A stretch of 64,000 nt of DNA from Arthrobacter sp. YN (GCF_002224285.1 NZ_CP022436.1:310001-374000), one strand, 5' to 3'; shown: positions 37,340 to 45,719, numbered from the stretch's first letter. The notes: a model not told the origin generated them from the letters alone. Numbers and translations are program-made.

Positions 37340-38755
37340 ATGCATGACATCAAGTGCCCGCACTGCGGACAGACATTTACTATCGACGAAGCCGGCTACG
37401 CCGACATCGCCAAGCAGGTTCGCGATGCTGAGTTCGAACAGCAGCTCAACGAACGGCTTGAACTGGCAGGGCAAGACAAGGCCACTGCTCTCGAGCTCGC
37501 GGAGGCGAAGTCCGCCAGCGAACGCCAGAAGATCGCGGCGGCCAAGGATGCTGAGATCCAGGAGCTGAAGTCAAAGCTCGATGCCGGTGAGGTTGCACAG
37601 AAGCTCGCCGTATCCGAGGCACTTGGTGCCGTCGAAAAGGAGCGCGATGGGCTGATGAAGGAGCTCGAACACGCGAAGCAGGAGAAACAGGCATCAGCTG
37701 AACTGGCCGAGGCGAAGCTCGCTAGCGAACTTCAGAAGACTGCATCGGAGAAAGACTCCGCGATCCAGGACCTCAGGGCGAAGCTCGAAGCCATCGAAAC
37801 CGCGCAGAAGCTTGAGATCTCCGAAGCAGTCAACACAATCGAAAAGGAGCGAGACAAACTCAAGAGCAGCCTTGAACGGGCCGATCTCGAGAAGCAGCTC
37901 GGTGAGAAGGCTCTGAAAGACAAGTACGAAACCCAGATCAAGGACCGTGAAGAACAGATCGAGCGGCTGCGGGACCTGAAAGCCAAGCTGTCGACCAAGA
38001 TGGTCGGAGAAACTCTTGAACAGCACTGTGAGACCGAGTTCAACCGCATCCGTGCCACAGCTTTCCCCCTTGCCTATTTCGAGAAGGACAACGATGCGCG
38101 GGCCGGGAGCAAGGGTGATTACATCTTCCGCGACTCCGATAGTGCCGGTACTGAGATTGTGTCAATCATGTTTGAGATGAAGAACGAGAACGACGGAACC
38201 GCGACCAAGCATAAGAACGAAGACTTCCTGAAAGAGCTGGATAAGGATCGCACGGAGAAGGGGTGCGAGTACGCAGTGCTGGTCTCTCTGCTCGAGCCTG
38301 ATAGCGAGCTCTACAACACCGGGATCGTCGACGTTTCTCACCGCTATCCGAAAATGTATGTCATCCGCCCGCAGTTCTTCATCCAGCTCATCGCGCTGCT
38401 GCGGAATGCCGCGATGAATTCGCTCGAATACAAGACCGAACTTGCGATGGTCAAGGCGCAGAACTTGGACATCACAAATTTCGAACAGCAGATCAGCGAT
38501 TTCAAGGACGCGTTCGGTCGGAACTGGAGGCTCGCCTCCGACGGTTTCGTGGAGGCGATCAAGCGCATCGACGAAGCGATCAAGGACCTGGAAAAGACGA
38601 AAGTGGCGCTGCAGAAGTCTGCCGACAACCTGAGGCGTGCGAACGCCAAAGCCGACGATCTCACCATTAGGAAGCTCACGCGAGGCAACTCGACAATGAC
38701 CACCAAATTTGCCGAGTTGGAGGCAGCGAAGACGGCCGGGTGGGACGTCAACTGA
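37340..38755 (+). CDS. DUF2130 protein: zinc knuckle, long coiled coil, nuclease-like core
   Basis: 471 residues. CPHCG at residues 6-10 is a short zinc-knuckle half. Residues about 30-220 are Glu/Lys/Ala-rich heptads, a long coiled coil with an internally repeated AELAEAKLASE/ALELAEAKSASE block. Residues about 225-450 are the DUF2130 core, with GDYIFRD and an E-x-K (MFEMKNE) pattern like PD-(D/E)xK nucleases, then RPQFFIQLIALLRNA. Relatives are often found near restriction genes. A DNA-cleaving or DNA-end role is inference. AGAGG lies 9 bases before the ATG. Divergent from hsd, ended by a strong terminator. Confidence 0.82.
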   Translation: MHDIKCPHCGQTFTIDEAGYADIAKQVRDAEFEQQLNERLELAGQDKATALELAEAKSASERQKIAAAKDAEIQELKSKLDAGEVAQKLAVSEALGAVEKERDGLMKELEHAKQEKQASAELAEAKLASELQKTASEKDSAIQDLRAKLEAIETAQKLEISEAVNTIEKERDKLKSSLERADLEKQLGEKALKDKYETQIKDREEQIERLRDLKAKLSTKMVGETLEQHCETEFNRIRATAFPLAYFEKDNDARAGSKGDYIFRDSDSAGTEIVSIMFEMKNENDGTATKHKNEDFLKELDKDRTEKGCEYAVLVSLLEPDSELYNTGIVDVSHRYPKMYVIRPQFFIQLIALLRNAAMNSLEYKTELAMVKAQNLDITNFEQQISDFKDAFGRNWRLASDGFVEAIKRIDEAIKDLEKTKVALQKSADNLRRANAKADDLTIRKLTRGNSTMTTKFAELEAAKTAGWDVN

Positions 38756-38762
38756 AACAGTG

Positions 38763-38800
38763 AAGGCCGGCACCTGAAAAGGTGCCGGCCTTCGCTTTCT
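38763..38800 (+). terminator. Terminator of the DUF2130 gene
   Basis: Perfect 13-bp stem AAGGCCGGCACCT / AGGTGCCGGCCTT around a GAAA loop (38763-38792), followed by CGCTTTCT. It starts 7 bases after the stop and is before the convergent methyltransferase. Confidence 0.88.
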
Positions 38801-38810
38801 CCTTCGGTAC

Positions 38811-39596
38811 TCACTCCCTGATTCGTGATCCGGCTACCACCGTTGCGTCCAATTCCTCGTCCGAGGCCACCTCCGCGATGAACCCCGCCTCGCCTAGAAT
38901 CCCTGCCGTCGCCAGCGCCTGCTGCCCCGATGTTTCGATGACCAGGAACCCACCCGGCGCCAGCCACTGAGCCGCGCCCAGCGCTACCCGGCGCTGAACC
39001 GCCAAACCGTCCGCGCCGCCGTCGAGCGCTGCTCTCGGCTCGTGGAGACGCGCCTCCGGCGGCATCATGCCGATGGAGTCAGTGGGAACATACGGCGCGT
39101 TCGCGAGCAGTACGTCAACGCGCCCCAGGAGTTCACGGGGGAGTGCGGCGTAGAGATCGCCGTGGTGGACCATTCCGCCACGGGGCCCAACGTTGCGGCG
39201 TGCACAGCGGACCGCAAGGGGGTCTATGTCCGCCGCATGCAGTTCGCAGCTCCCCAGAAGGTCGCTCACCGCCGCACCTATCGCCCCGGAACCACAGCAG
39301 AGGTCGACGACGACGGCACCTGGCTTGGCGATCAGGGTCGCCTGGCGCACCAGGAACTCAGTTCGGCGCCGCGGAACGAACACGCCGGGTCGCACAGACA
39401 TGCGCGTCCCGCAAAACTCTGTCCAGCCCACAATGTGTTCAAGAGGCTGTCCACTGACCCTCTGTTCCACCATGCGGTTGAGCTCGTCCGGGTGGTTGGC
39501 GGCGTTCAGGAGGAGGCGGGCCTCGTCATCGGCGAAAACGCAGCCCGCTGCACGAAGTGTGGTGGCGATGGATGCTCTCCGGGTCACGTTTGCCAT
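38811..39596 (-). CDS. PrmC-related putative protein N5-glutamine methyltransferase
   Basis: 261 residues with the PrmC/HemK layout: an N-terminal helical domain ending in VSGQPLEHIVGWTEF, then a Rossmann methyltransferase with SAM motif VVDLCCGSGAIG and the catalytic-site NAPYVPT where PrmC has NPPY. The shorter N-terminal part and NAPY match the PrmC-related family of unknown substrate found in actinobacteria (TIGR03704 as I recall it), so I do not call it prmC. No clear ribosome site before the ATG at 39596. Convergent with the DUF2130 gene. Confidence 0.82.
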   Translation of the reverse strand: MANVTRRASIATTLRAAGCVFADDEARLLLNAANHPDELNRMVEQRVSGQPLEHIVGWTEFCGTRMSVRPGVFVPRRRTEFLVRQATLIAKPGAVVVDLCCGSGAIGAAVSDLLGSCELHAADIDPLAVRCARRNVGPRGGMVHHGDLYAALPRELLGRVDVLLANAPYVPTDSIGMMPPEARLHEPRAALDGGADGLAVQRRVALGAAQWLAPGGFLVIETSGQQALATAGILGEAGFIAEVASDEELDATVVAGSRIRE

Positions 39597-39889
39597 GCTA
39601 GCCGAGGAAGACTGGTGGGTCGGAAGGTGAATTGCACGTCGGATAGGAAGTAGCTGCAGGTGAGGGGTTCACAAATCTGCCGCGACTTGGTTAGGGTATG
39701 AAGCATGGGAACACTGATTTTTGAGTAGACCGGCCTCTGCCCGTAACGGCACAGCCGGGTTTCACCTGACAAAAATCCACGCCTGTTGAGGCCCTGCCTC
39801 CATGCCGTTCCCGTTCTCGACGCCTTTTCCCGAACCGCAACGACATGGGATACGTGTCTCTTCAGGACTCAGACCTAAGGAGTCCACGA
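39597..39889. other. 293-bp intergenic region before two small genes
   Basis: No convincing ORF. It should carry the promoters of the methyltransferase (minus) and of the small gene at 39890 (plus). At 39744-39769 it holds a 26-base element that matches 22 of 26 positions at 28803-28828. Confidence 0.5.
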
Positions 39890-40123
39890 ATGACTGCCAA
39901 CCCTTCCGAAAACAACACCCCCGAGACCCCGACAGCGGAGAGCTCAGCCAAAACTCCAGCGTCCGGCGGCATCAAGTCCAAGCTGACCGACGCCCAGAAA
40001 GCCATGCTGGCCAGCAAATCCGGGGGCGGTGCACCGGCCGGCTGGCAGAGCACCGGCAAGGGGCACAAGCCCACCTCCGCCAGCGGCAAGCAGGCTAAGA
40101 CCGAGAAGAAGGTCCGCTGGTAA
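39890..40123 (+). CDS. Small basic disordered protein
   Basis: 77 residues, rich in Ser, Thr, Ala, Lys and Gly, with no hydrophobic core. The middle (GIKSKLTDAQKAMLASKSGG) may form one helix; the end (KQAKTEKKVRW) is strongly basic. AAGGAG 8 bases upstream fixes the ATG at 39890. It is followed 34 bases later by another small gene in the same direction, so both are probably cotranscribed. I do not recognise a family; binding to nucleic acid is a guess from the charge and the ligD/ku neighbours. Confidence 0.7.
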   Translation: MTANPSENNTPETPTAESSAKTPASGGIKSKLTDAQKAMLASKSGGGAPAGWQSTGKGHKPTSASGKQAKTEKKVRW

Positions 40124-40157
40124 AACCTGCGGACAGGCACACTGGAAAGGAAGAACC

Positions 40158-40418
40158 ATGACTGCGAATCACGATTCCGAACGCATCAATCCTGAGGTTG
40201 CGAGCCACTTGGTGGAGTCCATGGACATGGCCCCGATGCCCGAGCCGACCACCATCGCCGTTGCATTGGGCGCTGACCAGAGCAAGCAGTGGCCTGACGG
40301 TAACGGTAAACGCCGCCACCCGAAGGAGCGAGATCAAGCCCACGGCCGCATGGGCCAGGGGGCAGCTGTGACGGCGATCCACAGGACCAGCCGCCCGCAG
40401 ATGCCGCACTCCTCCTAG
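40158..40418 (+). CDS. Small hydrophilic protein
   Basis: 86 residues, polar and partly basic (WPDGNGKRRHPKERDQAHGRMG), with a Met/Pro-rich middle (MDMAPMPEPTT). GGAAAGG about 8-14 bases upstream supports the ATG at 40158. No domain, signal peptide or membrane helix is seen. It lies just downstream of the 77-residue basic protein and converges on ligD; function unknown. Confidence 0.65.
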   Translation: MTANHDSERINPEVASHLVESMDMAPMPEPTTIAVALGADQSKQWPDGNGKRRHPKERDQAHGRMGQGAAVTAIHRTSRPQMPHSS

Positions 40419-40446
40419 CGTTACCCGAACCGCACCACCCCTGCGT

Positions 40447-40524
40447 AGCCAGCCCAACTGAGTAACAGCACACGTCCTACTGAACCTTCAATAGAGCGTT
40501 ATCTGCGACTCAGTTGGGCTGGCT
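40447..40524. repeat. 17-bp perfect inverted repeat over the ligD 3' end
   Basis: AGCCAGCCCAACTGAGT at 40447-40463 returns in reverse complement at 40508-40524, with a 44-base spacer. The right arm includes the last ligD codons and stop. It may be a long-loop terminator for the convergent genes. Confidence 0.8.
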
Positions 40525-43068
40525 TACGTCCTCAGGGGACTTGTCGGGGCGCCAGCCACGCCACACGGGATGCCGCAGCCGGCCGGGCCCCGTCCATTCC
40601 CCGAAGGTCACCTCCGCCACAAGCTCAGGGCTGACCCACGTGGCACCTGCCGCGTCCTCACGGGGGATGTCCGCGAAGGGGGATTCGGTCACCGCGCGGG
40701 GCTCCAGAACCTCCATGATGTCCCGCAGTTGCCAGTCCTTGAATCCGCTGCCAACCCTGCCCACATAGTGCAGCTTGTCGCCGTCCGGGATGCCCAACAA
40801 GAGGGAACCGAACGTCCCGCTTCGAGCCCCGGCACCGGGACGCCAGCCACCCACCACCACTTCCTGGCTTTGCTCCAGCTTGAGCTTGAGCCAGGACCTG
40901 CTGCGGCGGCCGATCACATAACGGCCGTCGGCTTTCTTCGCCATCACGCCCTCCAAGCCCAGCTCGGCGGCGCTGGCCATGAGATCCTCTACGTCATGGT
41001 CCAGAACCGCCGAAAGATGCAGCGGGCAGCCTTGGGGCAAGCGCTCCGCAAACCCCGAGAGTTTTTCGCGACGCTCTCGGAAAGACAGGCCGCTCAGGTC
41101 CGTGCCGTCGTCGTACAGAAGGTCGAACAGCATGAGCTGCACCGGGACCGCTGCCCGTGCCCGCTGGATGTCCGCAGCTTTGACCAGGTTCATCCGGAGT
41201 TGCAGCCGGCCGAAATCAGGCCGTGATCCTTTGCCGAGCGCCACGATCTCGCCATCAGCAACGAAGTCGCCGTCGGGCCAGCATGCGCGGTCCGTCAGTT
41301 CTGGGTATGTGGCCGTGAGGTCATTTCCGTTGCGGCTCATGAGGCGGATCCTGCCCTCGGTTCCCGTGATGATCGCCCGGATTCCGTCCCACTTCAATTC
41401 ATACAGCCAATCGTCGCCGTGGAGGTCAGCGGTGGTGCCTGAGGTTGCGAGCATGGGGGTGTAATTCGGCGGGGGCTGCGGAGCCGTCGGCTGGGACTGG
41501 GGTGTCACGGCTTTGGCTGTGGATGCTCCACCCCGCCGCCTTCCAGGTTGCTCCTTCATCAGGTGGATCAGCCAGTTCTGACCCGTATTGATCAGCGCGA
41601 ACCGTTTGGTCCCACCAAGTCCGCCGCCCGGCTCGCCTGTGAGGGTCGCAATGACTTCCTTGCCGTCGCGCCATTTCTCGCACGTGTAATCGCCGCGGTC
41701 CCAGATGCTGACGGTCCCCGCGCCGTACTCGCCCTTGGGGATGACGCCCGCGAAGTTGGCATAGTCCATGGGATGGTCCTCGGTGTGCACGGCCAGGTTG
41801 TTGCGGTTTGGAGTTTCAGGAACGCCACGGGGGAGTGCCCACGACACCAGGACGCCGTCGCGTTCCAACCGGAAATCCAGATGGTAGCGGCGGGCATGGT
41901 GCTCCTGGATGACAAAGATGCCGCCCGGCGGCGGCGGGTCGCCCGGTTCCGGTTGATCCGAGGACGAGCCCCCGGTCAGCGGGAAGGCAGAAACGGCCGA
42001 CGACGACGGAAACGGCTCCGGGGTCTTGCCCGGATCGCGCATCCCGACATACTTGGCGAGACGGTTCTCCACCGTCACCACCCGCTCGCGGGAGGTACCC
42101 GGGCTGCTGCCCGTGCCCGAACTGCCTGCGGGAGCACCGTCGTCGTCCTTCTCATCCTCACCGTGGGGCGGAAGGTGCCGCTCGGAAATCGGTGCGAAGT
42201 GGTCCTTGCCCGTCTTGACACGCTTCATCACGGCCAGGAAATCCAAGTGCTCCAAGGAGGCGGAGGTCAGCTCACGCCACGTGCGCGGCGCCGCCACGGT
42301 GGGGCGCGCCTTGCCGCGGAGTGAGTAGGGGACGATGGTGGTTTTGTTCCCACTGTTCTGGCTCCAGTCCACCAGCACCTTGCCGTGGCGGAGGGACTTT
42401 TTCATGTCGCTGACCACCAGCTCGGGGTGGTCGGACTCCAGGGCGCGGGCAAGCTCTTTGGCGAAGGCGGACACTTGCTCGGACTTAAGGGTCCCATCCA
42501 GGCCCGTGTAGAGGTGGATGCCCTTGCTGCCGCTGGTGACGGGGACAGGGTCCATGCCCATGTCCTGCAGGATGGAGCGGGCCAGCTTGGCCACCTCAAC
42601 GCACTCGGGCAGTCCCGCTCCGGGCCCGGGGTCCAGGTCCAAAACAAAGCGGTCGGGGCGGAGCGGCTTCCCTGAAGGATCCACTTGCCACTGCGGAACG
42701 TGGATTTCCAACGAGGCGATCTGGGCCATCCACGTCAACGTGGCCAGGTTGTTGACCATGGGGTAAACGTTGGCGTGGTCCGAATGCTGAATGGCGGCCC
42801 GGGGTATCCACCGGGGGGCGGAGTCCTCAAGGTTCTTCTGGAAGAACACCTCCCCGGGATTCTCAGCTGTGCCCACTCCGTTGACCCACCGCTTGCGCGT
42901 CACCGGCCTGTTGGCCGCCGCGGGAATGAGGAAAGGAGCGACGGCGGCGTAGTACTCCAGCACTTCGGCCTTGGTGGTGCCGGTCTCCGGGTAGATGATT
43001 TTCCCCAGGTTGGTGAGGGTGAGCTCGTGGCCTTCCACGTTCACGCGCTCCTGTTGCTTGCCTGCCAC
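40510..43068 (-). CDS. ligD: Multifunctional NHEJ ATP-dependent DNA ligase LigD
   Basis: 852 residues in the Mycobacterium order. Residues about 1-290: primase/polymerase domain with LDLDPGPG, metal Asp144 and Asp146. Residues about 380-500: 3'-phosphoesterase (HARRYHLDFRLERDGVLVSWALPRG, HTEDHPMDYANFAG). Residues about 540-850: ATP ligase with nucleotidyl Lys559 in ELKWDGIR and the LKLK-type motif V. It fills, trims and seals Ku-bound double-strand breaks. The start is GTG with AGGAG 5 bases upstream. It is divergent from ku, 38 bp between starts, so the two likely share control. Several low-complexity linkers are normal for actinobacterial LigD. Confidence 0.95.
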   Translation of the reverse strand: MAGKQQERVNVEGHELTLTNLGKIIYPETGTTKAEVLEYYAAVAPFLIPAAANRPVTRKRWVNGVGTAENPGEVFFQKNLEDSAPRWIPRAAIQHSDHANVYPMVNNLATLTWMAQIASLEIHVPQWQVDPSGKPLRPDRFVLDLDPGPGAGLPECVEVAKLARSILQDMGMDPVPVTSGSKGIHLYTGLDGTLKSEQVSAFAKELARALESDHPELVVSDMKKSLRHGKVLVDWSQNSGNKTTIVPYSLRGKARPTVAAPRTWRELTSASLEHLDFLAVMKRVKTGKDHFAPISERHLPPHGEDEKDDDGAPAGSSGTGSSPGTSRERVVTVENRLAKYVGMRDPGKTPEPFPSSSAVSAFPLTGGSSSDQPEPGDPPPPGGIFVIQEHHARRYHLDFRLERDGVLVSWALPRGVPETPNRNNLAVHTEDHPMDYANFAGVIPKGEYGAGTVSIWDRGDYTCEKWRDGKEVIATLTGEPGGGLGGTKRFALINTGQNWLIHLMKEQPGRRRGGASTAKAVTPQSQPTAPQPPPNYTPMLATSGTTADLHGDDWLYELKWDGIRAIITGTEGRIRLMSRNGNDLTATYPELTDRACWPDGDFVADGEIVALGKGSRPDFGRLQLRMNLVKAADIQRARAAVPVQLMLFDLLYDDGTDLSGLSFRERREKLSGFAERLPQGCPLHLSAVLDHDVEDLMASAAELGLEGVMAKKADGRYVIGRRSRSWLKLKLEQSQEVVVGGWRPGAGARSGTFGSLLLGIPDGDKLHYVGRVGSGFKDWQLRDIMEVLEPRAVTESPFADIPREDAAGATWVSPELVAEVTFGEWTGPGRLRHPVWRGWRPDKSPEDVSQPN

Positions 43069-43106
43069 CTCTTCTCCTCTGCTGTGTTGTGCTGTTGACT
43101 GGGTGC

Positions 43107-43973
43107 ATGAGGGCCATATGGAAGGGATCCATCGCGTTCGGTCTGGTCAACGTACCAGTGAAGCTCTACAGTGCCACGGAGGATCACGATATTAGCCTGC
43201 ACCAAGTCCACAACAAGGACGGCGGGCGTATCCGGTACCAGCGGAAATGCGAAATTTGCAGCGAAGTGGTGGCGTATGAGGATATCGACAAGGCCTACGA
43301 AGAAGAAGGCCGAACCGTTGTCCTGACGTCCGCGGAATTGAAGTCGTTGCCGGAGGAAAACAGTCGCGAAATCGAGGTGGTGGAGTTCATCCCCGCCGAG
43401 CAGCTGGACCCCATCATGTATGAACGCAGCTATTTCCTGGAGCCGGATTCCAAATCGCCCAAGGCTTACATGTTGCTGAGGCAGACGTTGGAGGACACCG
43501 ACAGGATCGCCATTGTCCAGTACGCGCTGCGGCAGAAGACCCGTTTGGGTGCGCTGCGGGTGCGTGGTGATGTACTGCTGCTGCAGGCTTTGCTGTGGGG
43601 CGATGAAGTCCGTGAAGCCAAATTCCCCTCCCTTGAGAGTGACATCAAGATTTCGGACAAGGAGCTGGAGATGTCCTCCGCCCTGGTGGAATCCATGGCT
43701 CATGACTTTGATCCCGATGAGTACACCGATGACTACCAGGTCCAGTTGAAGACGTTGATCGAGGCCAAGCTGGATAAGGGCGAGGCCCTGGACACTGAGG
43801 CCACGTTCGGCGTTGTTGAGGGCGAAGGCGAAGGCGGCGACGTCATCGACCTCATGGAAGCGCTTAAGCGCAGCCTGGACAAGAAACGCGGCAAGGAGAA
43901 AGCGGACGACGCCGGCGCTGCCGCCGGCAAAACTGCCGGCAAGCCAAAGGCGCGGGCCAAGAAAAAGGCCTGA
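43107..43973 (+). CDS. ku: NHEJ end-binding protein Ku
   Basis: 288 residues beginning MRAIWKGSIAFGLVNVPVKLYSAT, the invariant Ku opening. The beta-barrel core holds HQVHNKDGGRIRYQRKCE and VVAYEDIDKAYE, and the segment LDPIMYERSYFLEPD is also conserved. The C-terminus is Lys/Ala-rich (KPKARAKKKA), the extended tail seen in actinobacterial Ku that aids DNA binding. It forms a ring-shaped homodimer on broken ends and recruits LigD. A possible earlier ATG at 43089 adds six residues not found in the family, so 43107 is preferred. Confidence 0.94.
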   Translation: MRAIWKGSIAFGLVNVPVKLYSATEDHDISLHQVHNKDGGRIRYQRKCEICSEVVAYEDIDKAYEEEGRTVVLTSAELKSLPEENSREIEVVEFIPAEQLDPIMYERSYFLEPDSKSPKAYMLLRQTLEDTDRIAIVQYALRQKTRLGALRVRGDVLLLQALLWGDEVREAKFPSLESDIKISDKELEMSSALVESMAHDFDPDEYTDDYQVQLKTLIEAKLDKGEALDTEATFGVVEGEGEGGDVIDLMEALKRSLDKKRGKEKADDAGAAAGKTAGKPKARAKKKA

Positions 43974-44003
43974 ACCGGCGTCGTTATCTGCTTTCTCTTG
44001 CCT

Positions 44004-44113
44004 TTAGTGATTCCGCAGCATGGAAATAAGCTCGGATTTCTTCCTGTCCGAATAGCCCGCGCCACGTTCCTTGGTGCGGGCTTTCAATCGCTGGAATTCG
44101 TCTTTCCCGGCAT
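44004..44113 (-). pseudogene. 36-codon small basic protein, apparently frameshifted
   Basis: An ATG at 44113 with AAAGGA 8 bases upstream reads MPGK and then stops after a few codons in frame. Adding one A in the AAA run directly after GGA would read MPGKDEFQRLKARTKERGAG and then YSDRKKSELISMLRNH, ending at TAA 44004-44006. The corrected peptide is 36 residues and very basic, and its end resembles SAP/Rho-N-type helices. Without correction the good frame has no start codon nearby. Small size makes this tentative. It lies between ku and the DUF6766 gene. Confidence 0.45.
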
Positions 44114-44137
44114 GGTTGGTTCCTTTCTCCTCATCGG

Positions 44138-44860
44138 CTAGGTGCCAGTCTCGTAGTGCGGCTCTGCCACGGGCTTTGATTCCGGCGAACCCCTTTCGCG
44201 AAGGTACACAGAAGCGCCCACCAAAACCGCCACGGCCAGGAACTCGCTTTGCCAGTTCTGGAAGGACTCAAACCAGAACTGGCTGGAACCGATGTACTCC
44301 CAAGTGGAGATCTCCGGAAGGCCATGGCTGAGCTGTTCGTCGTTGTAAGCGGCCGCACCACCTACGGCATGCAGGGTGAAGGAGAGCAGGAAAAGCAGGC
44401 CCAGCAAGCCAGACAACGAGTGCTCGTAAACCTTCAGAACCCAGCCGCCGCGTCTCACCGGCCACGGGGTCTTGGCGGACATTTTGGCATCGCGGGGATC
44501 TTCGTCCTGGGGTGCGTCCTTATCCACGGGTTTGGATTCCGAGGAGCCACGCTGGAACAGGAAAACCGTCAGGACCACGTACATGGCCATCTGGAGGAAC
44601 TCCGACTCCCAGTTCTCAAAGATCGCTTCCCAGAAGCTGCCTGACGTCAGAAAATCCGAAATTCCGGTTGCCGGCCCACCGTGTGCTTGCTGTTCCTCGC
44701 TGTGATTGGCTGCTCCTGAGAGGATCATTCCTCCGAGGAAGACGACGAACAGGCCTGCATTGACCAGCAGCAAGCCGTGGTCCGTGACCCAGTGACGTGG
44801 GGGCTTGGTGTCCTTGCCGGAACCCTGGTTGTGCTTGGCGGGTCGCAGCATCCCACTCAC
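44138..44860 (-). CDS. DUF6766-like membrane protein with internal duplication
   Basis: 240 residues with about four hydrophobic segments in two similar halves. Each half has a helix, a HG-rich loop and a pattern FWEAIFENWESEFLQMAM (first) or FWFESFQNWQSEFLAVAV (second), each followed by a helix and an R-G-S-(S/P)-E-S-K-P-V cytoplasmic segment. It matches DUF6766 as I remember it; function unknown. The GTG start overlaps the stop of the DUF6328 gene by 4 bases (GTGA), with GGAAG upstream, so the pair is coupled. It lies in the stress/DNA-repair neighbourhood. Confidence 0.78.
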   Translation of the reverse strand: MSGMLRPAKHNQGSGKDTKPPRHWVTDHGLLLVNAGLFVVFLGGMILSGAANHSEEQQAHGGPATGISDFLTSGSFWEAIFENWESEFLQMAMYVVLTVFLFQRGSSESKPVDKDAPQDEDPRDAKMSAKTPWPVRRGGWVLKVYEHSLSGLLGLLFLLSFTLHAVGGAAAYNDEQLSHGLPEISTWEYIGSSQFWFESFQNWQSEFLAVAVLVGASVYLRERGSPESKPVAEPHYETGT

Positions 44861-45381
44861 TCTTCCTTTGCAGTCCCGTTGTTGCCGCTGCCGTTTCGGA
44901 CGGCCCGGCGGTGCAGCCAGAGCGGCGTTCCCACCACCAGGAGCAGCAGTACCAGAATGATGAATCCCCCTGCGACAAACCCGGCGGTCCGTCCGGCGGT
45001 GAAGTCAAAGACCAGAGTGGCGGAGCCAACAATCAACAAGGCCACGCCGGCCAGCGCCCACTTGGTCACAACGTCGGCGCTGGAGACCAAGGTGGCCTTG
45101 AGGCCCCTTCGGAACAACCGGCGGTGAACACTGACGGGGAGCACGATGAGGACGGTGGTCAGTGCTGCCACCATCACGTTGAACAGGTAGAGACTCCGCT
45201 GCCAGTCGTCCAGGAGTTCGAATCGTTCCTGAAAGGGGAGCGTGAGCAGGAAACCGCCAAGGATTTGTACCCCTGTTTGGAGAACCCGTAACTCCTGGAT
45301 CAATTCCATCCAGTTGCGGTCCATCCGTTCCTCGGTGGACTCGTTCCTGCCAATCCTGGGAGCCGGCTCCGGCTCAACCAT
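44857..45381 (-). CDS. DUF6328-like membrane protein
   Basis: 174 residues. The N-terminal cytoplasmic part contains MDRNWMELIQELRVLQTGVQ, characteristic of DUF6328, followed by four membrane helices (about residues 40-60, 65-88, 105-128, 133-155) with the motif LPVSVHRRLFR between helices 2 and 3. Function unknown. GGAGGTG 8 bases before the ATG is a strong ribosome site. First gene of a two-gene operon with the DUF6766-like gene. Confidence 0.82.
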   Translation of the reverse strand: MVEPEPAPRIGRNESTEERMDRNWMELIQELRVLQTGVQILGGFLLTLPFQERFELLDDWQRSLYLFNVMVAALTTVLIVLPVSVHRRLFRRGLKATLVSSADVVTKWALAGVALLIVGSATLVFDFTAGRTAGFVAGGFIILVLLLLVVGTPLWLHRRAVRNGSGNNGTAKEE

Positions 45382-45497
45382 CTATGCACCTCCGTGGTGG
45401 TTTCTGTGGACGCCGACCAAGCACCGGACTACGGTCGGAACTGTCAGCATTCCTCGATCTCGCTATCGGGGCCTCATCGGATTTTCAAGGAGGAAAA

Positions 45498-45719
45498 ATG
45501 AGCCAGGACGATCACCGGGTAGACCCGGACAACGAACCCGGGGGTTACGGAACGCCTACCCCCGAACAGGAAATGCCTGGTCAGGGAGATGAACGCGAGA
45601 CCCCGGAACGGCCTGCTCAGGGGGTGCCTGAAGCTCCCGACGACGAGTTCCCGACGCCAAAGGACCCTGATGCGGCCCCGCCGCCCGCTGCCACCGGAGA
45701 TGGCCCGGGCCGAGAGTAG
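45498..45719 (+). CDS. Small acidic Pro/Gly-rich disordered protein
   Basis: 73 residues, almost entirely Pro, Gly, Asp, Glu and polar residues (RVDPDNEPGGYGTPTPEQEMP; PEAPDDEFPTPKDPDAAPPP), so intrinsically disordered. AAGGAGG 6 bases before the ATG is near-ideal. No family recognised. It recalls the disordered, hydrophilic proteins of desiccation-tolerant actinobacteria, which is only an analogy. Similar in kind to the Pro-rich gene at 53570-53767. Confidence 0.68.
   Translation: MSQDDHRVDPDNEPGGYGTPTPEQEMPGQGDERETPERPAQGVPEAPDDEFPTPKDPDAAPPPAATGDGPGRE

Noticed and set aside
38811..39596. Calling the PrmC-like gene prmC
   Set aside because: NAPY instead of NPPY, and no prfA neighbour; fits the PrmC-related family of unknown target.
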